Shown here piece after piece: positions 12,706 to 26,000 of a stretch of 64,000 nt of DNA; the first letter of the stretch is position 1; the number at the start of each line of letters is the position of its first letter. The translations under genes and the position numbers were made by a program. Below the pieces are notes generated by a model. The model did not search any database. It saw only the letters and a program-made list of their open reading frames with translations, and was not told where the DNA came from. Source of the DNA: Caprimulgus europaeus (taxonomy: Eukaryota > Chordata > Aves > Caprimulgiformes > Caprimulgidae); the NCBI GenBank assembly GCA_907165065.1, contig OU015525.1, positions 31,624,037-31,688,036 of the forward strand, written 5' to 3'.

Positions 12706-14447
12706 ATTGTAAAGGACTGATTCTGTGACATAGCTAAGAAATTGAAAAATTTAACTCTTCCATGTGACTGGGGAGGAATGTGACTAAACAGATTTCCACT
12801 TTGTATATATTTTCACTCTGCAATTTTGTTGGTCAACCAGTATTTCAGAAAGCCTGACAAGGACACTGTGTTACATGATGTACAGTAGGAAAATTACTTA
12901 TGGGATATATGGACTTACTCATTTTTGCGAGTATCTGAATCTTACAGGTAGACAGAGCACCAATAATAGATTACTGTCATAAACCACTTCTGGCATGAAT
13001 GGGAAGTAAGCCTTGCTGTATTTATAATCTACCAGTTTTATTTCCTGATTGTTATGCATGACTATAGGATCTTGATTTATTTGCCTCTGGAAAATATAAA
13101 AGATTGATATGAATACTTCATTATTCAATATTTGTGTCAAAGTAATTTTTCTCTCAAGTACTGTGCTAGCTTTAAAGGTGAGATAGTCCAATTAATTGTT
13201 TGAGAAGACTATACAAGGCAACCATGATCCATTCTTTCTCTGAAAGTAGTTTTAGATCCAAACACCCAAAGCAGTTTTCTGATATTGCGTAAAACAAAAT
13301 ACAACAAAATATAACACAGCAATTGAAGAAAAAAGGGAAAATTGCTTGTAAGAAGCAAATGTAATGGGGGTATATGTCAGTCCCTGTATCCTCAGGGTTG
13401 TGTGGCACAATGATCAAAGACAAGTGAAGGATCCACTCCAGAAGTGGCCTGTCTGCAGCTGGGTTATGCCAGGCTGGCTAGCCTTCAGCCGACTCTTGGT
13501 ACATACAGCCTCCAACAGCACTTCTGTTGCCTTACATCCCGTGTGGAGATGAACAGTAGGCCCATGTTTATTTGCAGATGAGGTGTAAATATTTATTTGT
13601 TATTAGAAGCCATTACCTTTAAAGACTACCAGTTATAAAACTGTGAGCCATTACCTTGTTTATCCTTTTATCTATTTTGAGAAAGTTCCACAGTTTTGTT
13701 ACATAAATTGCCTAATATACCCTGGACATTCTATACACTTCAATAATAACTTGACAACACTTTATTTTCTATTAAAACCCTTTTTCCACAGGACTTTTTC
13801 CATAATGGCTCCACAATCACCCTCTAGATAAATTGCCATGCTACAATGTGGAGAGCCCACTTCAGATTAACAAAAAAGATCATGCATATGATGGCATTTA
13901 AAAATAAATCTTGATTTTTGATAGTGAATTGAGATGTGTTTCTCACCAGAAAGTCTAACCTTTCTATAGAAGCAATCCATTTTAACAGTTCAGCTAGTTT
14001 TACTGTTGACATATAGAAGAAAGCTGCTTAAAGACTTTTTTTTAGCTATTTATAGTCATACCCAGTCACACACTGTACTTCATTTTCATACATTGTTCCA
14101 GCTAACCTCCAGCATTCATAAAGTTTCAGTAGGCTAGATTAGGACAGTAGTGACAACTATGCATTCATAGCTCACAGCAATTCTGCTGAAGATGCTCATG
14201 ACAAAGTGGAATCCACCTAATCTACTTAGCTGCTAAGGAATTGCAGAGCCAAAGCAGAAAAAATATTAGTGAAAAGTTTTCAGTAACCAGCAGTTACAAG
14301 TCAGTCCTGAGAAGCAGATCTGTTAATTAGGACCACTTTTTGCTTACTTTCAGACTGCCACTGTAACTCAAACTGCTGTAGTAATCATACTTGGCATTTT
14401 AACAGGGACAAGTTAGGTCTAGATTTTAGGAGAATCTATACGACAAG
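12706..14447. other. Unique AT-rich DNA, nothing recognised
   Basis: I recognise no gene or repeat between the long CR1 and the second LTR. Frames of 60-95 codons are present but lack domains. Confidence 0.55.
14443..14447. repeat. Target-site duplication, left copy (ACAAG)
   Basis: ACAAG directly precedes the TG start of the 1001-bp LTR and is repeated without change directly after its CA end. Confidence 0.8.
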
Positions 14448-15448
14448 TGTGTTGGGTTTGTGTGTATGATGGGGGCTGGTTTTTTGGTGGTGTGTGAAGG
14501 GCCACCTTGTGAGAGCAAAAAGCTCCCCTGGCTCCAAGGCGGAGACCCCCCAGCCCAGGCTGAGCCAATGAGCACTAGAGAAACGCCTCTGAGAATCCAT
14601 GTTTGTGAGGGAAAGGACTGTCCTGAAAAGAAGTAGGTGGGGTGAACCTGGAGGAGAGGCCATTGACCTGAACAACAGATGACCATCGGCCTAAACAAAG
14701 GACAGACAGACACAGAGAGAGCTGCGTTGCCAGAGGAAGGAGGAGGAGGGGAAAGGACAGAAAACCTCAGACACCCAGTTCAACCGCATGGAGTAGAAGA
14801 CAAAGGAAGTCCCCTGCAGCCCATGGAGATTCAACGGTGGATCAGAGGCCCACGTGTAGGCCATGGAGGACTCCACACTGGAGCAGATAAATTGAACCTG
14901 AGGGCAAGTGTGACTGGAATTGTGACCCTGAGAGTCACTCGCTGCCAGAGTAGGGTGGACCCCTGCAGTGGGGGGGTGAGTCTGCAGCCCTTGGATGTCT
15001 CCATGCTGGAGCTGGGAGCTGTGCCTGAAGAGGTCTGTGACTCCATGGGACACTTGCTCTGGAACATCTTGTTCCTGGATTTTCATGCTGGGAAGAGCAG
15101 CAGAGGTGAACTGACTGCAACCCCCATTCCCTGCCCCCTGTGCCGCTGGTGGGGAGAATGCAGAGAAATCGGGAGCAAAGTGATTTGAGCCTGAGAAGAA
15201 GAGTGGGGTGTGGGAAGGTATTGTAAGATGTGGTTGTTATGTCTAGTTAGATAAATGGCAATGAATTAAATTGATTTTTCTTCCCCAAGTTTGATTCTGT
15301 TTTGCCTGGGACCATAACTGCTGAGTGAGCCATCCCTGTCCTTCATTCCTAATCCCATGCCCACTTTGATGTGTCTCCCATCCCATTTCACTGGGTGGGG
15401 GGAGTGAATGCAGGACCACATGGTCCCACTGTGGGTCAAACCAACACA
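14448..15448 (+). mobile_element. Solo LTR of an ERVL-like endogenous retrovirus (1001 bp)
   Basis: The ends are TGTGTTGG (14448-14455) and CCAACACA (15441-15448), a perfect 8-bp inverted repeat in TG...CA form. The direct repeat ACAAG flanks it exactly (14443-14447 and 15449-15453), a clean 5-bp target duplication that supports a class III (ERVL-type) or similar integrase. The family is one I know as a long avian LTR, with a purine-rich middle and degenerate internal repeats built around 'gcccatggagga...' and 'ctggagcag'. A CCATTCCCTGCCCCCTG block and an 'agtttgattctgttttgcc' block near the 3' end also fit. A possible poly(A) signal ATTAAA lies at 15265-15270. No internal retroviral genes follow, so it is a solo LTR. 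Confidence 0.88.
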
Positions 15449-15453
15449 ACAAG
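15449..15453. repeat. Target-site duplication, right copy (ACAAG)
   Basis: An exact copy of the left 5-mer directly follows the LTR. The length of five bases argues against a class II (ERVK, usually six-base) element. Confidence 0.8.
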
Positions 15454-18400
15454 TCTCACACCATTAATCTCAATTGTGTCATTCTCAAGGTTTTGGAGCT
15501 TGGAGGTCTATATGGCCTTAATGTGTTTGTGCTACCCCCATTAACACGATATTACTTGCTATTAGCAGGAGTTTGTAGATACAGTGAAGCAAATACAGAT
15601 CCACTAAAATGTATGAGTTACATATTAATAATACACACTCGGGCTTACTAGTTGCCTTCTACATTCAGCCAAATAACTGCTGAAAAGAATACAGCAGATG
15701 CAAGAAAATATTCTTAGCTACAGACATAAGGAATTCATTTTTTGAAATACTTCTTTTTTAATTTTCGTGTTTTCAGCTTGGCTCCAGCTTGATGATTCTT
15801 GCTGCTTTTAAATTAATTCTGATGAATTTAATAATGTTTTATTTTACCAAATAAACAGCCTCCTAAATATTTATTTCCATTTTTTACAGTTAAATATAAC
15901 TGATCTCTTTTCCAAAAGACTTCTGTCTTTCATGCATTTCCTTTTTCATAGTATCCGTTCTTCTCCAGACTGTTGAAATGCTGTCTTGCAGAAGGGAAGG
16001 CAAGGCAGGCTATCACATCTTAATTAACTACTCTAATCTCTGGACTCTGAATGAGTTCTTTGTTCTCCTTCAACTGTGGCCTGAAAAAAACAGACAGAGG
16101 TCCTCAGGGGAAGATCAGAGCTATGACCCCTGGATTCAAGTTGTTGCTGTTTCAGCCTGGGTAAGATACAAATCAAGATGCAGTACTTACAAAACTGTAT
16201 TTCCCTTGGTATATTCTATCAGCCACACTGTCTATCGGCTCCATAGGCTGGTTTCTGTGGATGCTACATTATTCTGGTCTTGTTGTGTATGGAGCATAGA
16301 TGCTGCTCAGTTATGGATTTTGAAGAGGGGGGTGCTTATGGTTGGACACTGTCACTCTAGTGATACTTGGGGGTTATTTGCAGTCTTCAGATGTTAGGCA
16401 TTACAATGGCGCTCACTTCAGCTCAAAACTCCTACATACACTTTCTCTTATTAGAGCTTAATCCTTGAGGTAGGCTACCCCAGGAAGATTTCTGGTTTCG
16501 TTTAATATTTAAATGTGCATTTGCTAAAACTCACTCCTAATTTAGTGCCTTGACAAATGGGTTAAATTTTGCCTCCCTGGTCCAATAAATACAGATTAAA
16601 GTATTTGTACAAATGGAAGAGTCCTAATAGCAAAACTCCCTACCTAAGCACATCTCATCACACTGTGTGCTAGGAACATCTTACTGGGAAATCAAAGACT
16701 GTCATTCAAGGTCCTTCTTCCCTACCCATTGGAGACTAGATCTACAGGTAAGATCAGTGGAGGTCCTGGACTGATCAAGAGTCAAGTGTGGCCTAACACT
16801 CCAAGTACCTCAATAATGTCATGGTCTCATGCGGCTCTGCATGTACCCAACAACCAAAACATTGTAGTATCAAGGGGCAGATGGAGGACTAGAGATGTTT
16901 CAGAGGAATATAATTGTAGCATGTAGCTGCCTGCCTTTTGTATATTTACTTTCTCAGTGACTATAGTACTATCTTTTTCTTGTTTGCTCCTTTACATTGG
17001 CTATTTGAAAGCAGTAGAAATAAGATTTAATTCTTTTTCTTTAACTCATAGGTGTATCTCCTGATGTCTAACTTCCATTTTGCAGGGATTCAGATACAGG
17101 ACTCTGGATCACTCCTACAGATGCTTCTTTTTTATTTCTTTATGGGTTGTCTGTGCATTGACCTTACACCTGTGCTAATGTCCTCTATCCCTCTGTACAT
17201 TTTGTCCCTTTTCTCATATATGTTATTGTCATTGCATATCTTCCTCTCTTATCTCTTGCTCAGGGTATATCCAGCCACTGCAGCTCATCAGTTACCTCAA
17301 GCAAGCCACAGCTTCTTAGCTTCCTGTATCATTTGCTAGTTACCCCTAATCCCTTCAGTGCTTTCATTTGCCCTGGTATTTCATAGAACAGTTTATATAC
17401 TGTAAATTTCCTCCTGCCTCCCTTCCTATTAAGCTACCATCTGTTACTCATTATCCTCAAATGTTATTTGCAGTCCAACAAACTTCCACTAAAAAATATG
17501 GGCTATTTCCCTTCATTTTCTTCTTCACTTTAGATTTGGCTCTGTGAAAAGCATGTGTGCAGCTGTTCAATGCTTGCTTGGAGGTTTATCTGCTGCCTCA
17601 AGGCTTTATCTGCCATCTCTTTTATCTCTCAGTTTCTTGATTTTTCATTCTCCTTTTTCTTTCTAGGATGAAAGGATGGGGAATAAGTGTGCCCACAGTC
17701 TCTCTGCAAGGATCCACATGCCCATCCACCCTCTGCTATTGCCATCAAGTCAGATATCAGAGCAGGCATCCTTTCAGCTTGTGCTATGAACTCACTTGCT
17801 CACTCAGATACTTTGCTGAAATGTGACAAGCTGCCAGGTGAAATATATTTTTGTATTTTAACATTTTCTTCAACAGAACATTTTATTCCCTTGCCAATGT
17901 GACTTTTCATTTGATCCTGAACTGTAGTAAACAGTGACTTTTCCTGTAACATTTCAGGCACCTGTCCTGAAGCTTTTCATTTTGCCAGTTCTAACTGAAC
18001 ACTACAGAAATCCATGTAGCTGTGGCTTTTCTCCTACTGAGGGGGACAGGTGTGGCTATCTGTCCAACTTCATCTAACAGTGTTTCTGCAGCCAGACAGA
18101 CCACAGAAAGGACCATCATTGCCATCCTCCCTGACTGTCATTATTCCTCTTAGTATTAAATGGAAAATCATCATTTCAGTCTTGCAAAATCCTGTTTACA
18201 ATTGGCAAAATTGTACTTCCAGAATCTGTTCAGAAGCATGTTCCTTAGACCAGGCTATTTTCTGTGAGCTATTTGTATCTCTGTGTTACAGATGGAGTGC
18301 AATTTGTTCACTGGTCTCACTAACAAGAACAGCTTTCTTTCCCTCTTTTAATCTGTGTATGGCTTGTTCCTCCTGGCTTTTTATCAATGGCCTGGACCTC

Positions 18401-19908
18401 AAAAGTTTCCTCATCTCTTACCTCACCTTCATACTTTTTTGTTATACATTTATGCCTACTTGAACATCAAACCCATTCACCCTTTGGTATGGGCATCTTT
18501 TGTCAGCCAACAAATGGATGCGACTTCCAGAGGTGATGCTTCACACCCACAGTTGTAGTGGAGTTTAACGGCACTACACCATGTAGGCTGGGCTTCTCCT
18601 TCTTTCTGTGAGCTGAAGGCAGATTTAGGGCCATCTGTGAGAGTTTCAGGTTTTCCCTTTTCTTCAGGGACTAGGGCAGTGCCAAACCTACCCTTCTACA
18701 ATAATTATTGAAAGAAAACTTTGGACTTCTGCAGGTTTATTTCTCTTTAGGCTTCCCTTATCCTGTTCTGAGCACAGGGAATGCATTTATTTTACATTTA
18801 CAAAAAGATGCTACATCAGTGTGCCCCTTTTCTGGTCTGTTGTTATATCATGAATATATCAGAAACCCATTTCTTGTATTCCTGAAGATAAATATGCTAT
18901 GAAAAATGTATACAAAAAACCTGACACAGATGGTAAAGCCTATATCCTAAAAAGAAATAAAACCTTCACAATTTTGTCTACTTTCTAGCTACTTCTAGCT
19001 TTCCAGAGACAAATGTTAACATTCTAAAAATTTTAGTGACCATTAAAACTTTTTATTATAAAGCATGCTATCTTAGAATAATGACAGTAGAATAAAGAAC
19101 AAAATAAATCCTATGAAAGTGAATAACATTATGAATGTTTTTATTTCACCTTTTTCAGTATTTTCAGAACCTATCTGACACTCAAATGAATGAAGTTTAA
19201 AAATCCCACAAGAAGAGATATGGCATAGCAATGAATTAATACTAATTTATAATGCATAGTTGACAATGAATGGAATGGGAAGTGTGGGAGTTGGAGGATC
19301 GATTCAAAGCATTGCAAGCTGACATTCTGGATGCACCCTGAATCACAGTTTGGACAAATTAAAATCCTCATAGATATCCAAACAATACCTGTTTTCCGCT
19401 TTATTTAATTTTTCAATGGATTTTATAGAAATACCCCTCCTCCCAATATTAATGGTGACATTAGAGAAACAAAGAGGCTCTAATATAGCCTCTAAAGTAA
19501 AAGTTTCTGTTTCTGTTGAAGTCAGTGGCCGAATTCCAGTTGTTTTCAGGACACATTGAGCACTGCTATATAAGCATAGCAGCTTTCAGCAGGCCTATTT
19601 AAATCCAGGACTTCCACATTGTGAAAACTCTTGGTTTAGGTTACACCACAGAACTTAGAGCAGAACCAAAACTAGACTCCATTGTTTTTTTCTATTATTT
19701 CTATATATTGATTTTCTATTATCTGGTATGTTCTGCAGTATCTGGGTTGCCTCAGGACACAGTGATTGTGTGAACTCATAGTTTAAGGTGGCTGGTAGAA
19801 CATTGTATTAGCCAGAGTGATTGTAGAAATTGGCTCTTGGATTCCCTACATCTCTAACTGTAGTCAATTTTTCAACATGTTATGTACGTGCAATGCAGAG
19901 CCTAGTAT
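15454..19908. other. Unique DNA, no gene confirmed
   Basis: No recognisable element is seen. The stretch from about 17050 to 18700 is pyrimidine-rich on the plus strand and carries several open frames of 65-137 codons rich in Leu, Ser and Phe. That composition follows from the pyrimidine bias and does not suggest a protein. An exon-like bracket near 15990-16161 is discussed among the rejected items. Confidence 0.5.
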
Positions 19909-20098
19909 CATTGAATCATAGAATGGTTTGAGTTGGAAGGGACCTTTAAAGGTCACCTTTCAGTGAGCAGGGACATCTTCAACTAGATCAAGTTGCTTAG
20001 AGTCCCATCCAACCTTTCTTCCTTCTATCTAGTCTGAATCTACCTTATTTTAGTTAAAAATCATTACTCTTGGTCCTATCATTTTTTTATGCAACAGA
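19909..20098 (-). mobile_element. CR1 LINE 3' tail, minus strand
   Basis: The plus-strand text CATTGAATCATAGAATGG followed by 'ttgagttggaagggacct' is the reverse complement of a CR1 3' end with its octamer. A diverged tail follows (GTGAGCAGGGACATC, then 'ttggtcctatca'). Compared with the CR1 at 11.4 kb it has small internal deletions and more substitutions. No coding part remains. The right border is approximate. Confidence 0.88.
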
Positions 20099-21944
20099 AG
20101 CCGCATAGAAAATTACTGAAATTGCAGCCCATAGGTCTAAGGGAGCTGACCAATGAACACTGATGTTACTGGGTATTTAAGTCTTCACCCCAAAGAAGTG
20201 AAGTCTTTCTGTAACTGCAACAGCACTCTGCAAGGCAAAATGCCACGCTCTGTTTACTTTGTGCTTGAAGGAGAAGTCATGTGTACAAAAGCTGGGTATT
20301 GACTGGCTTTCTGCTTCATTGTTTTGTGAATCTGTTCCGGCTTGATTAATTTTCTCCAACTAAAAGCCATCCAAAGGGTTGGGAAAATGTCTTACTGCCA
20401 AACAAGATGAAGATAATTTAAAAATATTCCATAAATCAACAAAACCAAAGAAAAAAAAAATTTGCACTATTAAAGCATTGCATTTTGACTCGATTTCAGC
20501 CACTTGATGTAATTTTACTGTAATTAGCTGAAATTTCCAAAGAAAAAATAATTCCAGAGAAAGAAAGAAAAATTTTTTAAAGATGTTCTTATAGGGCAAT
20601 TTCAAAACATGTTTCTTTTTCTTTTTCTGGCTTTTTTTTTTTTTTTTGAGTTGCGTAAATAGATTCAATTTACAAAGAACTTATTTTAGTATTGGAAAAC
20701 ATATTTTTAAAGAATCTTCCACAAACAAAGGGCCCTTACTCTTGACTGCTTTTAAGCTGTGAGCATGTTCACATGAATATTTTCTTAAGATATAAATTTC
20801 ATGCCATATTCAGTCTGACCTGAGGAAGGAGAGGGTAGGGTGCCAGAATGGTTCATATTAAGTTCATTTAATGTTATTTATGATGGCTGGAAAATTCTCA
20901 AATAAAACAAAATAACTGGATTGTTTCTGTAGGGACTACTGCCTCTAGAGAAATGTATGCCCAGGAGAGGGGAGATCAAGATTTTTGCTTCTGTGAACTG
21001 GGGTTCTGGGGTAGCATAAGTGAACTCAGAACCAGATCAGTAAATTATAAAATTAAACTTATTGTTTGTTTTCATGAAAAATGACAAAGTGGACTGCACT
21101 GTCTAGGCTCTTCCCTCATGCCATTTTCAAGAAGTGTGTGAGTTAGTGCTAAAGGAAACTGGTTCACTAAAGGAAACTGGTCCCCAGTCTGGATAAAGAT
21201 TTAACAGCATTGTCTATAGTCACATGTTCCTTCCTTCATTCCTGGTACCAGTGACTTGCTCAATCCTAAGTAGTGATGGGCAACATATTTCTACTTCAAT
21301 AGTATGTTGTTAGTACCAGTAGTACCAACAGTATAGTTATCAAGGTGTCCTCAACACCCATTGATATAAAAATTATCGGCTGCAATCTCACTGGCTTCAC
21401 AGCTCTTTTGGCCCTGTCCCAGCAGTGATGACCTTGAAAGGCTGGAAGTAGGCTACATGCCCTTTCCTCTTTTCTGCAGCCAGTGGTGCTTCTGCATAGC
21501 TGATCAAAGTGTGGAGGTAAGCATGGCTCTACATATGCAAAAGAGAAAGTGTTGTGGCATTGCCTGGCCAGGTGCTGTCAGTGTGTTGCTGAAGCACTTC
21601 ACAGCGGAGCTCCACTGTGGAGCCAAGCAGCATCACCAAGGGCAAGTTCTGAGACCTGAATGAAAGGGAGAGGCATTAGGCATGGGGAAAAAAAGGGGCA
21701 ACTGAGACCCTCATGAGCAGCCTCACAAAATTTATCTAACCCCATACTGCTGGGTAGACTCCTTGGCTGATGAGTGGCAAGTGTGCTATCTGCAGTATTG
21801 TGGAAGGCTCAGTAGCATCACATGCCACTGACAGGCAGGCTGCTATTGCAAAGTGTCAGACATTAAAACAGCAGGATTATAGTCTGAATTCACTGAATGA
21901 GGGCCAGACCTTCCCAGCTGAAAGGCAGCAAGACTCTGCTTAGT
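20099..21944. other. Unique DNA with a T16 run, no gene recognised
   Basis: A T16 run lies at 20632-20647, preceded by a T-rich stretch with interspersed C. A short near-tandem duplication of 'ctaaaggaaactggt' occurs at about 21148-21181. Nothing else is recognisable. Confidence 0.5.
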
Positions 21945-22153
21945 ATGATTTCTTTACCAGAAAGGTTGTCAAGTATGGCAACAGGCTGCCCAGGGAAGTG
22001 GTGAAGTCACCATCCCTGGAGGTATTTCAAGGATGTGTAGGTGTGGTACTTGGGGACATGCTTGAGTGGTGAACTTGGCAATGCTAGGTTTAGAGTTGGA
22101 CTAGATGATCGTAATGGTCTTTTCCAGCCAAACTATTCTGTGATTCTATGATT
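21945..22153 (+). mobile_element. CR1 LINE 3' tail, plus strand
   Basis: The stretch contains GGCTGCCCAGGGAAGTGG, 'accatccctggaggtatttc', a 'tgtggtacttggggacatg' block and 'ttggactagatgatc', and ends 'attctgtgattctatgatt', the CR1 octamer end in sense orientation. The 'tggtacttggggacatg.tt' wording differs from the 11.4-kb copy and matches another avian CR1 subfamily, also seen at 60.4 kb. It is 5'-truncated with no coding potential. Confidence 0.9.
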
Positions 22154-23003
22154 GTTTTGAAAGGTTTAACTACTTTGTTTTATTTCACAAATAAACAGGT
22201 CTTTCGAGGCATTAGAACAAGATACATAGTACAGTTGAGGCTGCAGTGACAAGCCCTGTGCTGCTATGCTGCACCCTGTCTTCCATTCAGTTCTCAGGAG
22301 GCCCCTTGGCCTGGCTTCATGGGGCAGCCCATGATCCCTGCTTCTTCCCAGACAATCTCCACACCCCTCTGAGGTCCCATGCAAATGGTGACTTAGACCT
22401 TAAGCAGGTCCTACTGGTGTTCACATCCCCTGGATATGACCCTCTGCTTTACATCTGCCTTAGAAAAAAGCTATTGTATTTTGGTTTCTTATGATTTCAT
22501 ATTCAGATGAGAAGTACTGGGCACTCTTGTGTTTTACCAGGCCTCTGCCCCATTCCTAAATTTTCTCACACAGAGATCACACAGGTGCCCTGAAGGCTTT
22601 CTGAAAACATGACAGCCATGCCCATGTCTCTGCAGGCAGGCTGCCTACCCTTCCCCATCTTTTGTCACTTCTGAGGATGTCCAGCCTCAGGCAAACACTG
22701 GGAGAAGCTGGGCTGCTAGAGGGGGGAGCCTATATTTCACTAGGCTTTGTAGCTGCAAACAACAGAAACACATTTTACCCAGGCTGTACACTTCCCAGAT
22801 GGTGCACAATTATTGTTACATCCCATTTCTCTTCCAAAGACAGAAATGCATCAATAAACACATGTATTAAATAGGATGGTTCAGAGGAAGAAGACTTGAA
22901 AAACCTTGTTCATTTATATGAGATGCTGAAGGAGACCCATGAGAAAACTCTGAGAAAAATGTGATTATGGTGTTTTACAGCATGTAGTGTGATAAACTTC
23001 AGA

Positions 23004-23038
23004 ATTAAAAAACAACCAAACAAAAAACCCCCCAAAAG
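23004..23038. repeat. A/C-rich low-complexity tract
   Basis: The run alternates A blocks with short C blocks and includes a 17-base string CAAAAAACCCCCCAAAA (23021-23037) that recurs exactly at 26576-26592. Confidence 0.7.
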
Positions 23039-26000
23039 CATCTGTTAAAAGCTGTAAACAACATTGTCCAGAAACAAAAATTGGAAAAGGGTTGGTTTTA
23101 GACTATCTGGTTTTACACACAGCTCATGACTGAGCTGCTTTGATGCAAATTTATGTTATCTTTGTCAGCACAATATGTTTACAGTTTAAACACATTTACC
23201 AAACATTTGAATCAGCTGTAAAAGTGAAATTCTGAAACCAGTCACAATGCAAGTGAATGCAACACGGGTGACTTCAAAGGATGTGTGCTTTCCTGTAATA
23301 GAAGCTAGGTTGCCCTAGGGCTCATTCTTATTTATATGAGACCTTTTTACCCCATACCAGCAATATACAGAGGCTTTAAGTAGAAATGATTTACTTTTGC
23401 ATCACTTTTGAGGCCCATTCACAATCTTTTGTTGAATAAAACAGATAAAATCCAGATATTTTGAACACAAAACCCAGTTTACCTTTTAATGTCTATCTGT
23501 ATCTTTTTCCGAAGCTGTTTCTGTGGGTTACCTTCTGATGTTTGAGGGGCTGTAGAGGAGGGAGAGGGGCACAAAGGAGATATTTTGAAAGCTCTCCTTG
23601 CCACAGCTGTTGAAACTTCAGCTAGGGCTCAATGTCTCAGGTGCTGATTTCTGCAGGTCAGGGTGTCACAGAATTTAATCAGAAATTGCAAATGAAATGC
23701 AGTGGAAACACAGCAAATGGATTTTGGTTTGCAGATGAAAACAGAAAGGACAGATATGTTATTCATTTCATGGAAACAGATGTAGAATGAGCCATACAAA
23801 AGCAAAGCCCCTCACAAAACAACACCCAACTAGACTTTACATATAAATGCATCAATTCTCTTCGCGCAGTAGCAAGAGTGCTTGCCAAAGGCACAGAGTT
23901 TGTAAGGATGCACTCACACCTACCTACGGTGGTGGCCTGGCAGGGGGGTGTCCTGGTGTTATTGTGAGTGCTGCAAGAGAGTATTCATCTCTGTCTGCTC
24001 AAGACAGTTGAGCAATTGAAGAATTTGTACCGCTATCAGGGTCACTGTTTTACAGGGAAAATCTAGCTCTCCAGAACATTCTGCTGGAAGAAAATTTTTA
24101 TTTCTTTTTTCAAATGTGAGCTTAAGTTTATTATTTTGTTTAGTTTACATCTGTATCTCTTTGTCTGAAGCATTTGAGTTATGATGAGTGAAGAGCACTT
24201 GCAAACATATAAATGACTCTAATGCATTATATTTTATATCTGGTTTACAGCTTTTTCAAATGCAGCGGAAAAAAAAAATATCCAATTGCATTGGCTTACT
24301 GTCAACAGCTAGCATTATATAAGGTGGTTTTGTCCTTATATAGGAGGTTCTTAGTTTCTGTTATACATTTTTAATTTTTTTTTGTATTGTTGCTGTGTAG
24401 AATGGCTCCCAAAGAACTGGCAGCACAGTATCAAAACCAGGAAGGGAGCAGATGAGGCCTGTACAGGTTCCATAGAATTTAGTGGCTTTTTGCTGCTCTC
24501 AGCTTGGAAATTCCTTTCCATATGCTGGGCTACCAGTGTGTGATATGTCCTAACCTGAAAAATATTTGGAAAGCCCCTCCTGCCCTCTGTCTCCCACACT
24601 GGACTTCAACATAGTAAGAAGGTAGCAGCTGTGTGGCAGCTCTAGTTGCCTACAGCAAGGGGGAGAGAGAAGTTTATTTTCCTCATGCTTTAACTCACCA
24701 TTGTAAAAGATGCATAAACTGAATTTATTCTAGGTCTTTCAGTGGAAAATAATATCTTATTAGGTGCTTTTTTCCTATATACCCACTGCTCTTTCCCTTT
24801 GGCCACAAGCCATCAGACTCATTATTTCTCCTTCGTTTTCTGGCATTTTGAGTCAAATCAGCATCAGTACCATTCAGAGTGTTGCCTGATATGATTTCCC
24901 TAATTTATTCCTCCTTTGGTCCAGAGTTGAAAGTCACATTCCATAGAAAAACAGAAAATGACTAACCTGTTACCTCTGCAGTGCTAGCTAGTGATTTGTT
25001 GGTGTGTTCTGGTTCACGGCTGAAGTGCTCCTAGGGGCCGTGAGGTAGTTATAAGAAAAAAACATACGAATGATGTTAAACCATAGTAAGCTCTAGGGGA
25101 AAAGAGATCTAATTTCTTCTCTATTTTTTAGCAAGTTTCCACATTAACATGAAGACATAGTAGAAATGACTATGGCAGTCTCTTAGGGCATTGTAGTTTT
25201 ACCTAAGAATAGCTCAGTCAGTGGTGCATGCTTGCTTTTTACTGCAGTCAACTGAAAAACCTATCCACAGAGACTGAGGGGTGGAGTGGATCGTTGGATG
25301 TCATGACTATTTAGCTCAAGCAATTAAAAAATATTATTAATTAGAATGGGGAGCTATTAACAGGTGAAAAGATGCCTACTTTTAAACTGGCATAGATAGA
25401 GTAACCTCAATAAATAAGTCCGTGAAAATCAAATCAAATAAATAATTTTGCTTATTAAAAGGAGTAATCTGATCTTAGCCTATTGATAAACTGTGGAAAC
25501 AAACATATCAATCATTTTTAAGCAAATTGACATTGAGACGTGAAAATAACAATATGAACTAGTCTTTTTGCTTTAGAAAAGCACTGAACTTTCAAAAGAA
25601 ACCAACTTACTGTCTAGAAATGCCACTTGTCATTTTTAGTTGGCTGCCAGGAAAAGAAAAGTGTTCTCCTTTCTTTCCAGAAGGTGAGTGTGGCAAGTGT
25701 GAGCATTACTCTTGCACCAGGACAGCATAGCAAGGAAGGAAGGTCATGCAGATGTTACAGCCAAATACTAAGTCACCTTCAGTAAAAGCAGCCTCTGATT
25801 GTTCAGTTAGCCTTATTAAAGTTTTATTTATGCTATATCTGAGGATGAGGGAACAGCTTCAGATAAAATAAGTAATAACTCCTGGGATGATGCTTCAGGA
25901 TTACAGATAACAGTATATCTTCTCTGGATCTGGCAGTCATCCAGCTATTGTTTGAGAATATCTGGCTTGTCCTGGCTATGCATGATACAAAATCATGCTA

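Noticed and set aside
14679..15188. A 169-codon plus-strand frame
   Set aside because: It lies wholly inside a solo LTR that is non-coding in its family. The frame comes from the purine-rich internal repeats.
10281..15448. The two LTRs as the ends of one provirus with internal genes
   Set aside because: They have different sequences and ends (TGTGCTGG versus TGTGTTGG) and different target duplications, and the DNA between them is a CR1 plus unique sequence without gag, pol or env.
15990..16161. An exon-like bracket: CTTGCAG before and TGGGTAAGA after, open between
   Set aside because: The peptide shows no recognisable family, the pyrimidine tract is modest, and AG...GT brackets of this size are common by chance.
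17052..18558. A series of plus-strand frames with hydrophobic, membrane-like residues
   Set aside because: The DNA is pyrimidine-rich, which yields Leu/Phe/Ser/Pro-rich translations automatically. No domain, splice pattern or homologue is visible.
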